From positions 1 to 20,328 of the forward strand of contig NZ_JBOFIN010000002.1 in assembly GCF_051650185.1 (NCBI RefSeq): a stretch of 20,328 nucleotides of DNA. The letters are read 5' to 3'. The stretch comes from Scandinavium sp051650185. GTDB lineage: Bacteria; Pseudomonadota; Gammaproteobacteria; Enterobacterales; Enterobacteriaceae. Under the pieces are notes generated by a model that ran no database searches, was not told the origin of the DNA, and worked only from the letters and a program-made list of their open reading frames with translations. Shown here piece after piece: positions 15,385-20,328 of this stretch; the stretch's first letter is position 1; the number at the start of each line of letters is the position of its first letter. The translations under genes were made by a program, and so were the position numbers.

Positions 15385-15468
15385 AACCCGGAATATACTT
15401 TCTCCGTCCATTAAGCTCAGCCCGCTACGCCGCTAAAATAGCCTCATAGCAATGATGAGGTTATTATC

Positions 15469-16425
15469 GTGTCGGACAATACACTGCATTCCGGGTATTC
15501 ACCTGCGCCGCGCGCGCATCTTATTTCAGATTTAGTCAAAGGCAAGTTAACCCCTGCGCCAATCTGGAAAGAGGTGGACTACCGCCTGAAATTCTTACTG
15601 CGCACGGTGATTTTCTACTCAGCCACCCGGCGGATGCTGGACAGCCTGGGCAAGCGCCAGGACTTCATGCAGCTGTTAAAAGCTCAGGTGACGCTGCCGA
15701 GCAAAACACACCGTCAGTATCTGGCTCGTGGCCTATCCTCTACGCAGCGTGCAGATGCGATTATCGGGCATTACGAATTTATCGACTCAGTGCAAAGCCC
15801 GGCATTAGTGACTGCGTTGACGGCGACAGAGCCCACGGAACTGCTGAAGCTGGAAGGCAAAGATGGCGCAGTATTTACCCTGTATGCCTCCTGTGCACAC
15901 AAAGCCGAGCGTGAAGGCGAAAGCACAGTGTGGTTCTGTGATGCGCAAAATACCGTACTTGCCAGCGCAACCTTCTGCATCACGCGCGGCAGCAAAGGCT
16001 GGGAACTGGTCGTTGGCGGGTTGCAAGGGCCACGTCGTGGCGTATCGCATGAGGTGATTAAGCTCGCGACTCGCGCCTGCTACGGAGTGTTCCCCAAACG
16101 CATCCTGATTGAGTTTTTTGGCCTGCTGGCCAGCCAGTGTGGAATAGCTACGCTTAGCGGCGTGAGCGATAACGGCCACGTCTTCCGCGCTCTGCGTTAC
16201 CGCTTCAGCAAAGGCCGTCACTTCCATGCCAGCTACGATGAGTTCTGGGCTTCGATTGAGGGCGTAAAACGCAATGCGTTCCGTTGGGAGTTGCCTGTGC
16301 AGCAAGAGCGCAAATCGCTCGAAGAGATTGCCAGCAAAAAACGCGCTGAATACCGTCGTCGCTTTGCGCTGCTGGACGATATGGCCGTGCAGTTTGCCGC
16401 CCTGTTCCCCGCTACAGACAAATGA
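15469..16425 (+). CDS. VirK/YbjX family protein (DUF535)
   Basis: A 318-residue protein resembling the VirK/YbjX (DUF535) family. Typical segments are ATRRMLDSLGKRQDFMQLL, RGLSSTQRADAIIGHYEFID, GSKGWELVVGGLQGPRRGVS and the conserved late block FSKGRHFHASYDEFWASIEG. No signal peptide or membrane helix is evident. Shigella VirK affects surface display of IcsA. Salmonella VirK and YbjX are PhoP-controlled and contribute to resistance to antimicrobial peptides and to outer-membrane adaptation; the biochemical activity is unknown. GTG 15469 is preceded by GATGAGG eight bases upstream. I do not assign virK because several paralogues (virK, ybjX) exist. Its position beside pphA is not the E. coli arrangement. 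Confidence 0.85.
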   Translation: MSDNTLHSGYSPAPRAHLISDLVKGKLTPAPIWKEVDYRLKFLLRTVIFYSATRRMLDSLGKRQDFMQLLKAQVTLPSKTHRQYLARGLSSTQRADAIIGHYEFIDSVQSPALVTALTATEPTELLKLEGKDGAVFTLYASCAHKAEREGESTVWFCDAQNTVLASATFCITRGSKGWELVVGGLQGPRRGVSHEVIKLATRACYGVFPKRILIEFFGLLASQCGIATLSGVSDNGHVFRALRYRFSKGRHFHASYDEFWASIEGVKRNAFRWELPVQQERKSLEEIASKKRAEYRRRFALLDDMAVQFAALFPATDK

Positions 16426-16436
16426 AACCGGATAAT

Positions 16437-16454
16437 CTGCCCGCCAGCGGGCAG
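16437..16454 (+). terminator. hairpin just after the virK-like gene
   Basis: CTGCCCG (16437-16443) pairs with CGGGCAG (16448-16454) around CCAG, 11 bases after the stop. Only a pyrimidine-rich tail (AGTCCTTCCCTT) follows, so termination would be partial. Its presence argues that the frame opening at 16422 is not translated through it. Confidence 0.5.
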
Positions 16455-16547
16455 AGTCCTTCCCTTACACCGATTGCGTCGGACACAGAACTTTCGTTAT
16501 CATCAGGCCACTCCCTTCCGTTTTTCCGCAGGCGAAAGAGTCTGGCT

Positions 16548-16691
16548 ATGAGCAAAACCGAAATTGCCCTGATAATCATTGTGCTGCTTATTCTGGCGGT
16601 TTGCGTCTGGTTTATTTTCAGTAACCAGATTTGGGTGATGGTCAGTTATCTGGAGACACTGCTGTACCCCGAGATTGTCACGCCTGAGTAA
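16548..16691 (+). CDS. small single-span membrane protein, unknown
   Basis: A 47-residue frame starting MSKTEIALIIIVLLILAVCV, with one long hydrophobic helix (about residues 6-27), a short loop and the tail LLYPEIVTPE. GAAAGAG lies about ten bases before the ATG. A longer in-frame version would start at ATG 16422, whose ATGA overlaps the virK-like stop and suggests coupling, but its extra 42 residues look random and include the terminator-like hairpin, so I prefer the short form. I do not recognise the family. Sitting after a gene of the envelope-related VirK family, it may be an accessory small protein; this is inference only. Confidence 0.45.
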   Translation: MSKTEIALIIIVLLILAVCVWFIFSNQIWVMVSYLETLLYPEIVTPE

Positions 16692-17203
16692 AAGGTCACT
16701 TGTTGCGGATTAAAATGCAAAAAAAAACAAGTTGCCGTTTGAACCCACTCCACTTCCTCAATACCATGAATTCCGAAATGTAAAGCGATGTGCTTGCTCA
16801 TCCCGGCGGCATTTTGAATTGCATTTCAGGTCTGTCTGAATCCATATTCCCTGGACGCGCAACTTTCAGACCCATCACCTGCGGTGCTGCATATCCCTGT
16901 AAGCCGTAAAGTGAGTCCGATACTATAATATTTATTGCAAGCTTTCCCCTTTGCCCTGCGAAGCGAAGGGGATTTTTTTTGCCTGTAACCGAGAATTTCA
17001 GGGCAAACTCGCTAATCGCACAATCACCAGCGAACCATTTCACGCTTTGCCCCCGATATCCATCACCAATCATTTATCTGCAGAATGCAAACTAATCACA
17101 TATCATACTGATAAATATCTATTTTTCTGGACCCTCCTTCATAACAATTTTATAGTGGTTGTGCTTTTTTCACTCATATCATTAGCTTGAAGGATCAAAC
17201 GAA
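16692..17203. other. 512-base intergenic region before hcp
   Basis: No convincing complete gene. It holds a perfect TATAAT at 16924-16929 without a good -35, a strong terminator (listed separately), and a reverse-strand stretch ending at 16798 that reads like a protein tail (GLKVARPGNMDSD, then RPEMQFKMPPG) but has no credible start. The right end, AT-rich, must contain the hcp promoter; I see no clear sigma-54 or sigma-70 pair. The region marks the change from backbone-like sequence to the AT-richer accessory module. Confidence 0.5.
16945..16980 (+). terminator. rho-independent terminator upstream of hcp
   Basis: TCCCCTT (16945-16951) pairs with AAGGGGA (16966-16972), followed by eight T residues (16973-16980). 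It ends either the transcript of the upstream membrane gene or a short untranslated RNA from the TATAAT at 16924. Confidence 0.8.
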
Positions 17204-17695
17204 ATGGCTATACCAGCTTATCTGTGGTTAAAGGATGACGGCGGCGCGGATATCAAAGGATCGGTGGATGTATATGACCGCGAAGGCAGTATTGAGATCA
17301 CCGGTTTTTCCCATAACCTGAGCATCCCCACTGACGGAATGACGGGGAAACTTACCGGAACACGCAAGCACTCAGCCGTGCTTATCCAGAAAGAATTTGA
17401 TAGCTCCAGCCCCTACCTTTACAAAGCAGTTGCCACAGGCCAGACACTCAAAACAGCAGAATTTAAATGGTACCGCATCAATGATGCCGGTCAGGAGGCT
17501 GAATACTTCAATATGCTGCTTGAGAATGTAAAGGTTGTAGGCGTTTCACCAGTGATGCATGACACCAAAGATTCAACCAAAGAGAAGCATAACCACCTTG
17601 AGTGCGTTGAACTTCGTTATGAGCGAATCACCTGGAAGCACTGCGACGGGAACATTATGTTTACCGATAGCTGGAAAGAGAGAGCACAAGCGTGA
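17204..17695 (+). CDS. hcp: Hcp, type VI secretion tube protein
   Basis: A 163-residue Hcp1-family protein reading MAIPAYLWLKDDGGADIKGS, then VDVYDREGSIEITGFSHNL, SSPYLYKAVATGQTLKTAEF, and ending ITWKHCDGNIMFTDSWKERAQA. Hcp forms hexameric rings stacked into the inner tube of the type VI machine; it is expelled into target cells, and small effectors travel inside the ring. The length is the family standard, so the protein is complete and is not itself an extended toxin. GAAGGA lies nine bases before ATG 17204. The stop overlaps the GTG start of the toxin gene, indicating coupling. No sheath, baseplate or membrane-complex genes are near, so this is an orphan hcp that would depend on a machine encoded elsewhere. 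Confidence 0.95.
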   Translation: MAIPAYLWLKDDGGADIKGSVDVYDREGSIEITGFSHNLSIPTDGMTGKLTGTRKHSAVLIQKEFDSSSPYLYKAVATGQTLKTAEFKWYRINDAGQEAEYFNMLLENVKVVGVSPVMHDTKDSTKEKHNHLECVELRYERITWKHCDGNIMFTDSWKERAQA

Positions 17696-18108
17696 GATGC
17701 CCAACATTAGCGGCCTCACCGCACCCGCCGTTCGATGTTTCCTCTTTCGCACCACCTGGGGTAAACATCGTCAGTAACATGATGATGGCTAAATTCCATC
17801 GTAGGCCATCAGCTCTGACATATGAATGGTTTTATCAGCAGGTAAGATTACATGGTCCTTGGGATTATAAAACACGGGTTGGTCGGCAATATGAAAATTT
17901 TGGCAATTTTCACTATGGCGCAGTCGGCACAGCCGCTGGCATAACTGAACCTGTTTTACTGCGGGCTGCCGGGTGGGCTCAATCCAGATCGGGTAATGGC
18001 AGGATTCGCGACGGGGTTTGGTATGGACAACCACCGTACGGTGACGATCCTGACGACCAATTCTGGATTAAATGCGGGATAGATTATGCAAAACGTACGG
18101 GTTTTTAA
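17692..18108 (+). CDS. polymorphic toxin type 44 (Ntox44-like) type VI effector
   Basis: A 138-residue protein with GTG start in GTGA, overlapping the hcp stop by four bases. After a short lead (MRCPTLAASPHPPFDVSSFA) come PPGVNIVSNMMMA, HGPWDYK (55-60), FGNFHYGAVGTAAG (70-83), AAGWAQ (92-97) and PYGDDPDDQFWIKCGIDYA (115-133). These blocks are those I associate with the bacterial toxin 44 family seen at the ends of secreted polymorphic toxins. The target is not known to me; the membrane-anchored putative immunity partner suggests action in the periplasm. At about 15 kDa it is small enough to travel inside the Hcp ring. The frame is -1 relative to hcp, so a 1-nt slip could make an Hcp-toxin fusion. 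Confidence 0.75.
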   Translation: MRCPTLAASPHPPFDVSSFAPPGVNIVSNMMMAKFHRRPSALTYEWFYQQVRLHGPWDYKTRVGRQYENFGNFHYGAVGTAAGITEPVLLRAAGWAQSRSGNGRIRDGVWYGQPPYGDDPDDQFWIKCGIDYAKRTGF

Positions 18109-18487
18109 GAAACGTTATGTTCTGGTACCAATATTTTTCATGATCGTAATATTTGGGTCCATTTTCCATTTTCTTAACTTTCCTGTTAGCCAGGAACTGT
18201 ATAAGAAGGTGAAAGTTAACAACCTGGTCGTCTTATACATTACGCAAGCCAGCGCTGGTGCGATGACATCGTTTTCGTATCACTATTATCTGTATGATGC
18301 GAAAAAGAGTGAGCAAGACTTCATGACGCATATTGAAGGTGAAACACCGTTCATGATTACTGCTGATGACAACGCGACTGTTACAGTCAGAGATGGACAG
18401 TTATATTTACAAGTTCGCGGGGAAATTTACTCTTTCAGAAATACAAGTTATCTGGCCGAGATTCATCTTGAGGCATCACCTTACTAA
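18086..18487 (+). CDS. probable membrane-anchored immunity protein for the type 44 toxin
   Basis: A 133-residue protein starting MQNVRVFKKRYVLVPIFFMI. Basic residues 5-10 precede one hydrophobic helix (about residues 11-29), giving an N-in anchor with a periplasmic domain of roughly 100 residues. That domain contains LVVLYITQASAGAMTSFSYH, DDNATVTVRDGQLYLQVRGE and the tail EIHLEASPY, a beta-rich pattern. The gene starts 23 bases inside the toxin gene, the usual arrangement for toxin and immunity genes, and a terminator follows. I do not recognise a named immunity family. The immunity role is inferred from position and topology. The ribosome site (GGGA) is weak, as expected for coupled translation. 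Confidence 0.65.
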   Translation: MQNVRVFKKRYVLVPIFFMIVIFGSIFHFLNFPVSQELYKKVKVNNLVVLYITQASAGAMTSFSYHYYLYDAKKSEQDFMTHIEGETPFMITADDNATVTVRDGQLYLQVRGEIYSFRNTSYLAEIHLEASPY

Positions 18488-18504
18488 ATTTCATGTAATC
18501 TTCG

Positions 18505-18535
18505 CCCGAGGCCAGTTACGGCTCGGGATTTTTTT
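18505..18535 (+). terminator. terminator of the hcp-toxin-immunity transcript
   Basis: CCCGAG (18505-18510) pairs with CTCGGG (18522-18527), followed by seven T residues (18529-18535). Its place 18 bases after the immunity stop closes a three-gene operon. Confidence 0.85.
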
Positions 18536-18601
18536 CGCTCTCTACAAAAGCAATCACGTCAACGATCGTTTTTGACCAATCGATAAAACGTAATCGATCG
18601 A

Positions 18602-18835
18602 TTATATCCATTCACTACCAGCAGCCAGACTCAGCCTACACAGCCCACTGTCACGACTCATCGCAGCATCACGTTGCCTGCGCCATTTAGCTCCATAGGA
18701 ATTCTTGCCAGAAATTTTTTGCTTTCGGTGACGTGACCAGCTTTCGCTCTTGTGGTTTTCGCAGTAACCGGAGCGGTCGCTAACCAGCGCGTCGCAACCA
18801 CATACACGGCATGGGGTGGGCGTTCTTGCGGGCAT
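18602..18835 (-). pseudogene. truncated phage-type HNH endonuclease
   Basis: A 77-codon reverse frame reading MPARTPTPCRVCGCDALVSD, with RSGYCENH, then NSYGAKWRRQRDAAMSRDSG and LCRLSLAAGSEWI. The start, the CxxCxC and YCxxH zinc-ligand-like region and the YGxxWxxxR block are those of small HNH endonucleases of tailed phages, which continue with a catalytic VDHI segment after GLC.LCL..G. Here the sequence stops before that point and one expected cysteine is serine, so the nuclease core is missing. Most likely a phage remnant. Confidence 0.6.
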
Positions 18836-18908
18836 TTATATCTTGAGCCTTTCGTTTGCTCGGAGTAAAAAGTTGCATGTTGAAAACAACAAAATAAGGA
18901 TAATTGTT

Positions 18909-19427
18909 ATGCCAACTTTCTACACACTCGATAGACGCGGTGTACTCCGCGAAAATGAATCTTTTCAGCTAAATATCACGCCAGCAGCAAACCCTCATCA
19001 AAACCCCGTTTATGCTAATGGGTTATCGAATCATGGTTTGGCTTATCACTTAGAGTTTGGAATTCACAACCCAGCGAATAATGCATCAGGGGCAATTGAA
19101 TACAGCCTTGAACTGGTTCGCCAGTTACACTTTCCTCAAAAGCCTTCCCGCCTCCAATCTATGTTTGCATGTGAAGAATTAGACCATGCAAAACACTTCC
19201 GTGGCATGAGCCAATCGAAAGTAAGTTCCCCAATTTTCGAAGTCACCACGGATGATTATCATCGTGGCGACATGAATATCTTCAACGCAGGATGCAATAT
19301 GGCAGAGTTTCACCGCAGATTGATAGCTTACTGGAAAGGAGATACGTTCATGCTATCACCAGAATACGTTCCATTTTGGGAGGTAGTGATTCTGCTCCCG
19401 GTCACTATTGGACGCCAGGTCGCTTAA
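18909..19427 (+). CDS. unknown 172-residue protein, possibly DUF2441 family
   Basis: Starts at ATG 18909 with AAGGA eight bases upstream (an in-frame extension to 18816 lacks a ribosome site). The protein reads MPTFYTLDRRGVLRENESFQ, with ASGAIEYSLELVRQLHFPQK, PSRLQSMFACEELDHAKHFR and a late block YVPFWEVVILLPVTIGRQ. No signal peptide or membrane helix is seen. The pattern of an N-terminal YTLxRxGxLxE, a central PSRxQSMFACE and a C-terminal PFWEVxLxPP-like block recalls proteins annotated DUF2441, which some authors have compared with ADP-ribosyltransferase folds; both points are from memory. Unlike its neighbours it is not visibly broken. It lies between phage-like remnants downstream of the type VI module and could be a cargo toxin or a stray phage gene. 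Confidence 0.6.
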   Translation: MPTFYTLDRRGVLRENESFQLNITPAANPHQNPVYANGLSNHGLAYHLEFGIHNPANNASGAIEYSLELVRQLHFPQKPSRLQSMFACEELDHAKHFRGMSQSKVSSPIFEVTTDDYHRGDMNIFNAGCNMAEFHRRLIAYWKGDTFMLSPEYVPFWEVVILLPVTIGRQVA

Positions 19428-19436
19428 TCATTCATC

Positions 19437-19682
19437 TCAATAGAGTCCTATCATTCCACAATGTGGTCGATAAGGGTAAAAGTAATTGGCAGTAACGGCG
19501 CCAACCGTTACCACAGATTCTTTGAGTTGAATACCAGTCTCGCGCGCTGCATTAATTGCTTCAGACTATTTCTGCAGTGCTTCTTCCTGGCTGTGTGCCT
19601 CAACGCTCAACGTGAATTTTTTAGTGTCGAAGCTACCTGACGTTAAGCCAGGTACCGAATGAGTGTGGCAACCTTTCTGCAT
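19437..19682 (-). pseudogene. small phage-like gene interrupted by an amber codon
   Basis: Reverse frame from ATG 19682: MQKGCHTHSVPGLTSGSFDT, then KKFTLSVEAHSQEEALQK, TAG at 19568-19566, then SEAINAARETGIQLKESVVT and VGAV, ending at TGA 19439. The pattern KKFTLSVEA..EEALQK..EAI.AARE..I.L is regular and amphipathic on both sides of the stop, so the frame was probably one small protein of about 80 residues. I do not recognise the family; its style suits prophage genes. A second reverse-strand fragment upstream (19686-19772) reads EQGITPVEHNTREST and LRREGIGSYAFEMI before a TAA and also lacks a start. Confidence 0.4.
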
Positions 19683-19828
19683 GATTTAAATCATCTCAAA
19701 TGCATATGACCCGATCCCTTCCCGACGCAGCGTACTTTCGCGGGTGTTGTGTTCCACTGGCGTGATGCCCTGCTCAGGTCACATACACGGTATCGGGTTG
19801 GTCTGCGTGCAGGCGTACCTGGCTCTAT

Positions 19829-19856
19829 AAAAAAGGCCCTGCAAATTAAGCAGGGC
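19829..19856 (-). terminator. terminator after the 78-residue gene
   Basis: GCCCTGC (19836-19842) pairs with GCAGGGC (19850-19856). An A run at 19829-19834 gives six T residues on the reverse strand, 18 bases after the stop codon of the gene at 19874-20110. Confidence 0.85.
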
Positions 19857-19873
19857 TTACATATAAAAATCGA

Positions 19874-20110
19874 TTACTTGATATCGCATTTCTTATTCAA
19901 TGCATCCTGCGCATTTTGAAGAACTTTAGCGATAAGTTCCCCGTAAGGTGGAGGAACAAGAGCACATAATAAAATCAACACATTGAGAATTGGCTTCCCA
20001 AGCTCGTCGTATTTCTTGCAGTCTATAGACAGTGATTTGTCACCTTGATCCAACCCTTCAAGAAATGCTTTTAACTCGTCCAAACTATTAAGTGCTGCTT
20101 TATCTGACAT
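19874..20110 (-). CDS. unknown 78-residue protein
   Basis: Starts at ATG 20110 (MSDKAALNSLDELKAFLEGL) with GAGGGGGA close upstream; a longer in-frame start at 20143 is less likely. Residues 1-35 form a charged, helix-like region, followed by a hydrophobic stretch LGKPILNVLILLCALVPPPY (48-67) and an amphipathic tail LIAKVLQNAQDALNKKCDIK. The hydrophobic part, broken by three prolines, may be a membrane-associated hairpin or a buried helix. Three cysteines are present. The good ribosome site and strong terminator show a complete single-gene unit, unlike the decayed sequence on its left. I do not recognise the family and give no function. Confidence 0.6.
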   Translation of the reverse strand: MSDKAALNSLDELKAFLEGLDQGDKSLSIDCKKYDELGKPILNVLILLCALVPPPYGELIAKVLQNAQDALNKKCDIK

Positions 20111-20174
20111 AAATCCCCCTCGATTAAGCCATTCGTTGTTCACAATTGAATCAACGCCTTATCAAAGTAGGATT

Positions 20175-20328
20175 GATTTCCTTAACTGTGACTAAATAGC
20201 TGCGCCGAATAGTAGATCACTTAAAGGGAACTCAGCCCGGATTGTGCGATCTGATCAATCGCCAAACCAACCAAAATCACCAACTGGACTGAGCAATGCC
20301 GATCATAGCACCCATCCCCCGAAATGAA
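20175..20328 (+). mobile_element. left end of an IS630-type insertion sequence (partial)
   Basis: The transposase start at 20296 and the roughly 100 bases before it (GAATAGTAGATCACTTAAAG and onward) match what I remember of IS630 of Shigella and other enterobacteria. The exact left terminal repeat is not fixed here; the boundary probably lies between 20175 and 20225, where IS630 elements usually insert at TA. The element continues beyond the window. Confidence 0.65.
20296..20328 (+). CDS. IS630-type transposase, first 11 codons
   Basis: ATG 20296 opens the frame MPIIAPIPRNE, which runs off the right edge. IS630 transposases of enterobacteria begin MPIIAPI.RDERRLMQK, so ten of the eleven residues fit. 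IS630 enzymes are DDE transposases of the Tc1/mariner-related group. Identification rests on this short match together with the upstream sequence. Confidence 0.7.
   Translation, partial: MPIIAPIPRNE

Noticed and set aside
16921..16980. A small RNA gene between TATAAT 16924 and the terminator ending at 16980
   Set aside because: The -35 region is poor and the transcript would be only about 45 bases, so I list the terminator but not an RNA gene.
17559..17777. Third forward frame across the hcp-toxin junction, with ATG at 17697 and text MPNISGLTAPAVRCFLFRTT
   Set aside because: It stops at 17777, before any toxin motif. The GTG frame at 17692 runs directly into the conserved toxin blocks.
18541..18603. 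Repeated AATCGAT / CGATCG motifs, considered as an attachment or recombination site
   Set aside because: The repeats are short and AT-rich, and no matching second copy is seen elsewhere in the window.
1..20328. CRISPR arrays, tRNA and rRNA genes
   Set aside because: No regularly spaced repeats and no cloverleaf or rRNA-like sequence were noticed on either strand; the accessory block is therefore not visibly tied to a tRNA site within the window.

Overview
The window is a stretch of Enterobacteriaceae chromosome. The gene order mgrB-yobH-kdgR-yebQ-htpX-prc-proQ-msrC-letA-letB-rsmF-yebV-yebW-pphA is the arrangement I know from Escherichia coli. The proteins are close to, but not the same as, the E. 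coli ones, so a related genus such as Enterobacter, Lelliottia or Citrobacter is likely. Identifications rest on reading the translations from memory; no database was searched.

Left edge (1-1213): the first 32 codons of a reverse-strand gene, probably a regulator, run off the window. A 600-base AT-rich region without a gene follows, then yebO and mgrB. In E. coli the cspC-yobF pair sits beside yebO, so the order is changed here. mgrB encodes the small inhibitor of the PhoQ sensor and has a PhoP-type promoter.

Core (1371-15307): yobH, the IclR-type repressor kdgR, the efflux gene yebQ and the membrane protease htpX come first. The proQ-prc pair (RNA chaperone and periplasmic tail-specific protease), msrC, the letA-letB lipid-transport pair, the rRNA methyltransferase rsmF, two small genes (yebV, yebW) and the phosphatase pphA follow. 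Several belong to envelope or protein-quality stress responses (htpX, prc, letAB, pphA, mgrB). Terminators, a sigma-32-like htpX promoter and two sigma-S-like -10 elements can be read. The pphA leader can fold so that its Shine-Dalgarno sequence is paired, and a strong PhoP-box-like element lies between pphA and the next gene.

Accessory region (15469-20328): after pphA the E. coli order is lost. A VirK/YbjX-family gene and a small membrane-protein gene come first. They are followed by an orphan type VI secretion cargo module: hcp, a small polymorphic toxin of the type 44 family whose GTG start overlaps the hcp stop, and an overlapping gene for a membrane-anchored protein that is probably its immunity partner. 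No other type VI structural genes are present. Further right are decayed phage-like fragments (a truncated HNH endonuclease and an amber-interrupted small gene), an intact 172-residue protein that may belong to DUF2441, and an unknown 78-residue protein gene with its own ribosome site and terminator. The left end of an IS630-type insertion sequence closes the window. The most interesting parts are the hcp-toxin-immunity module, the regulatory region between pphA and the virK-like gene, and the two unknown genes near the right edge.
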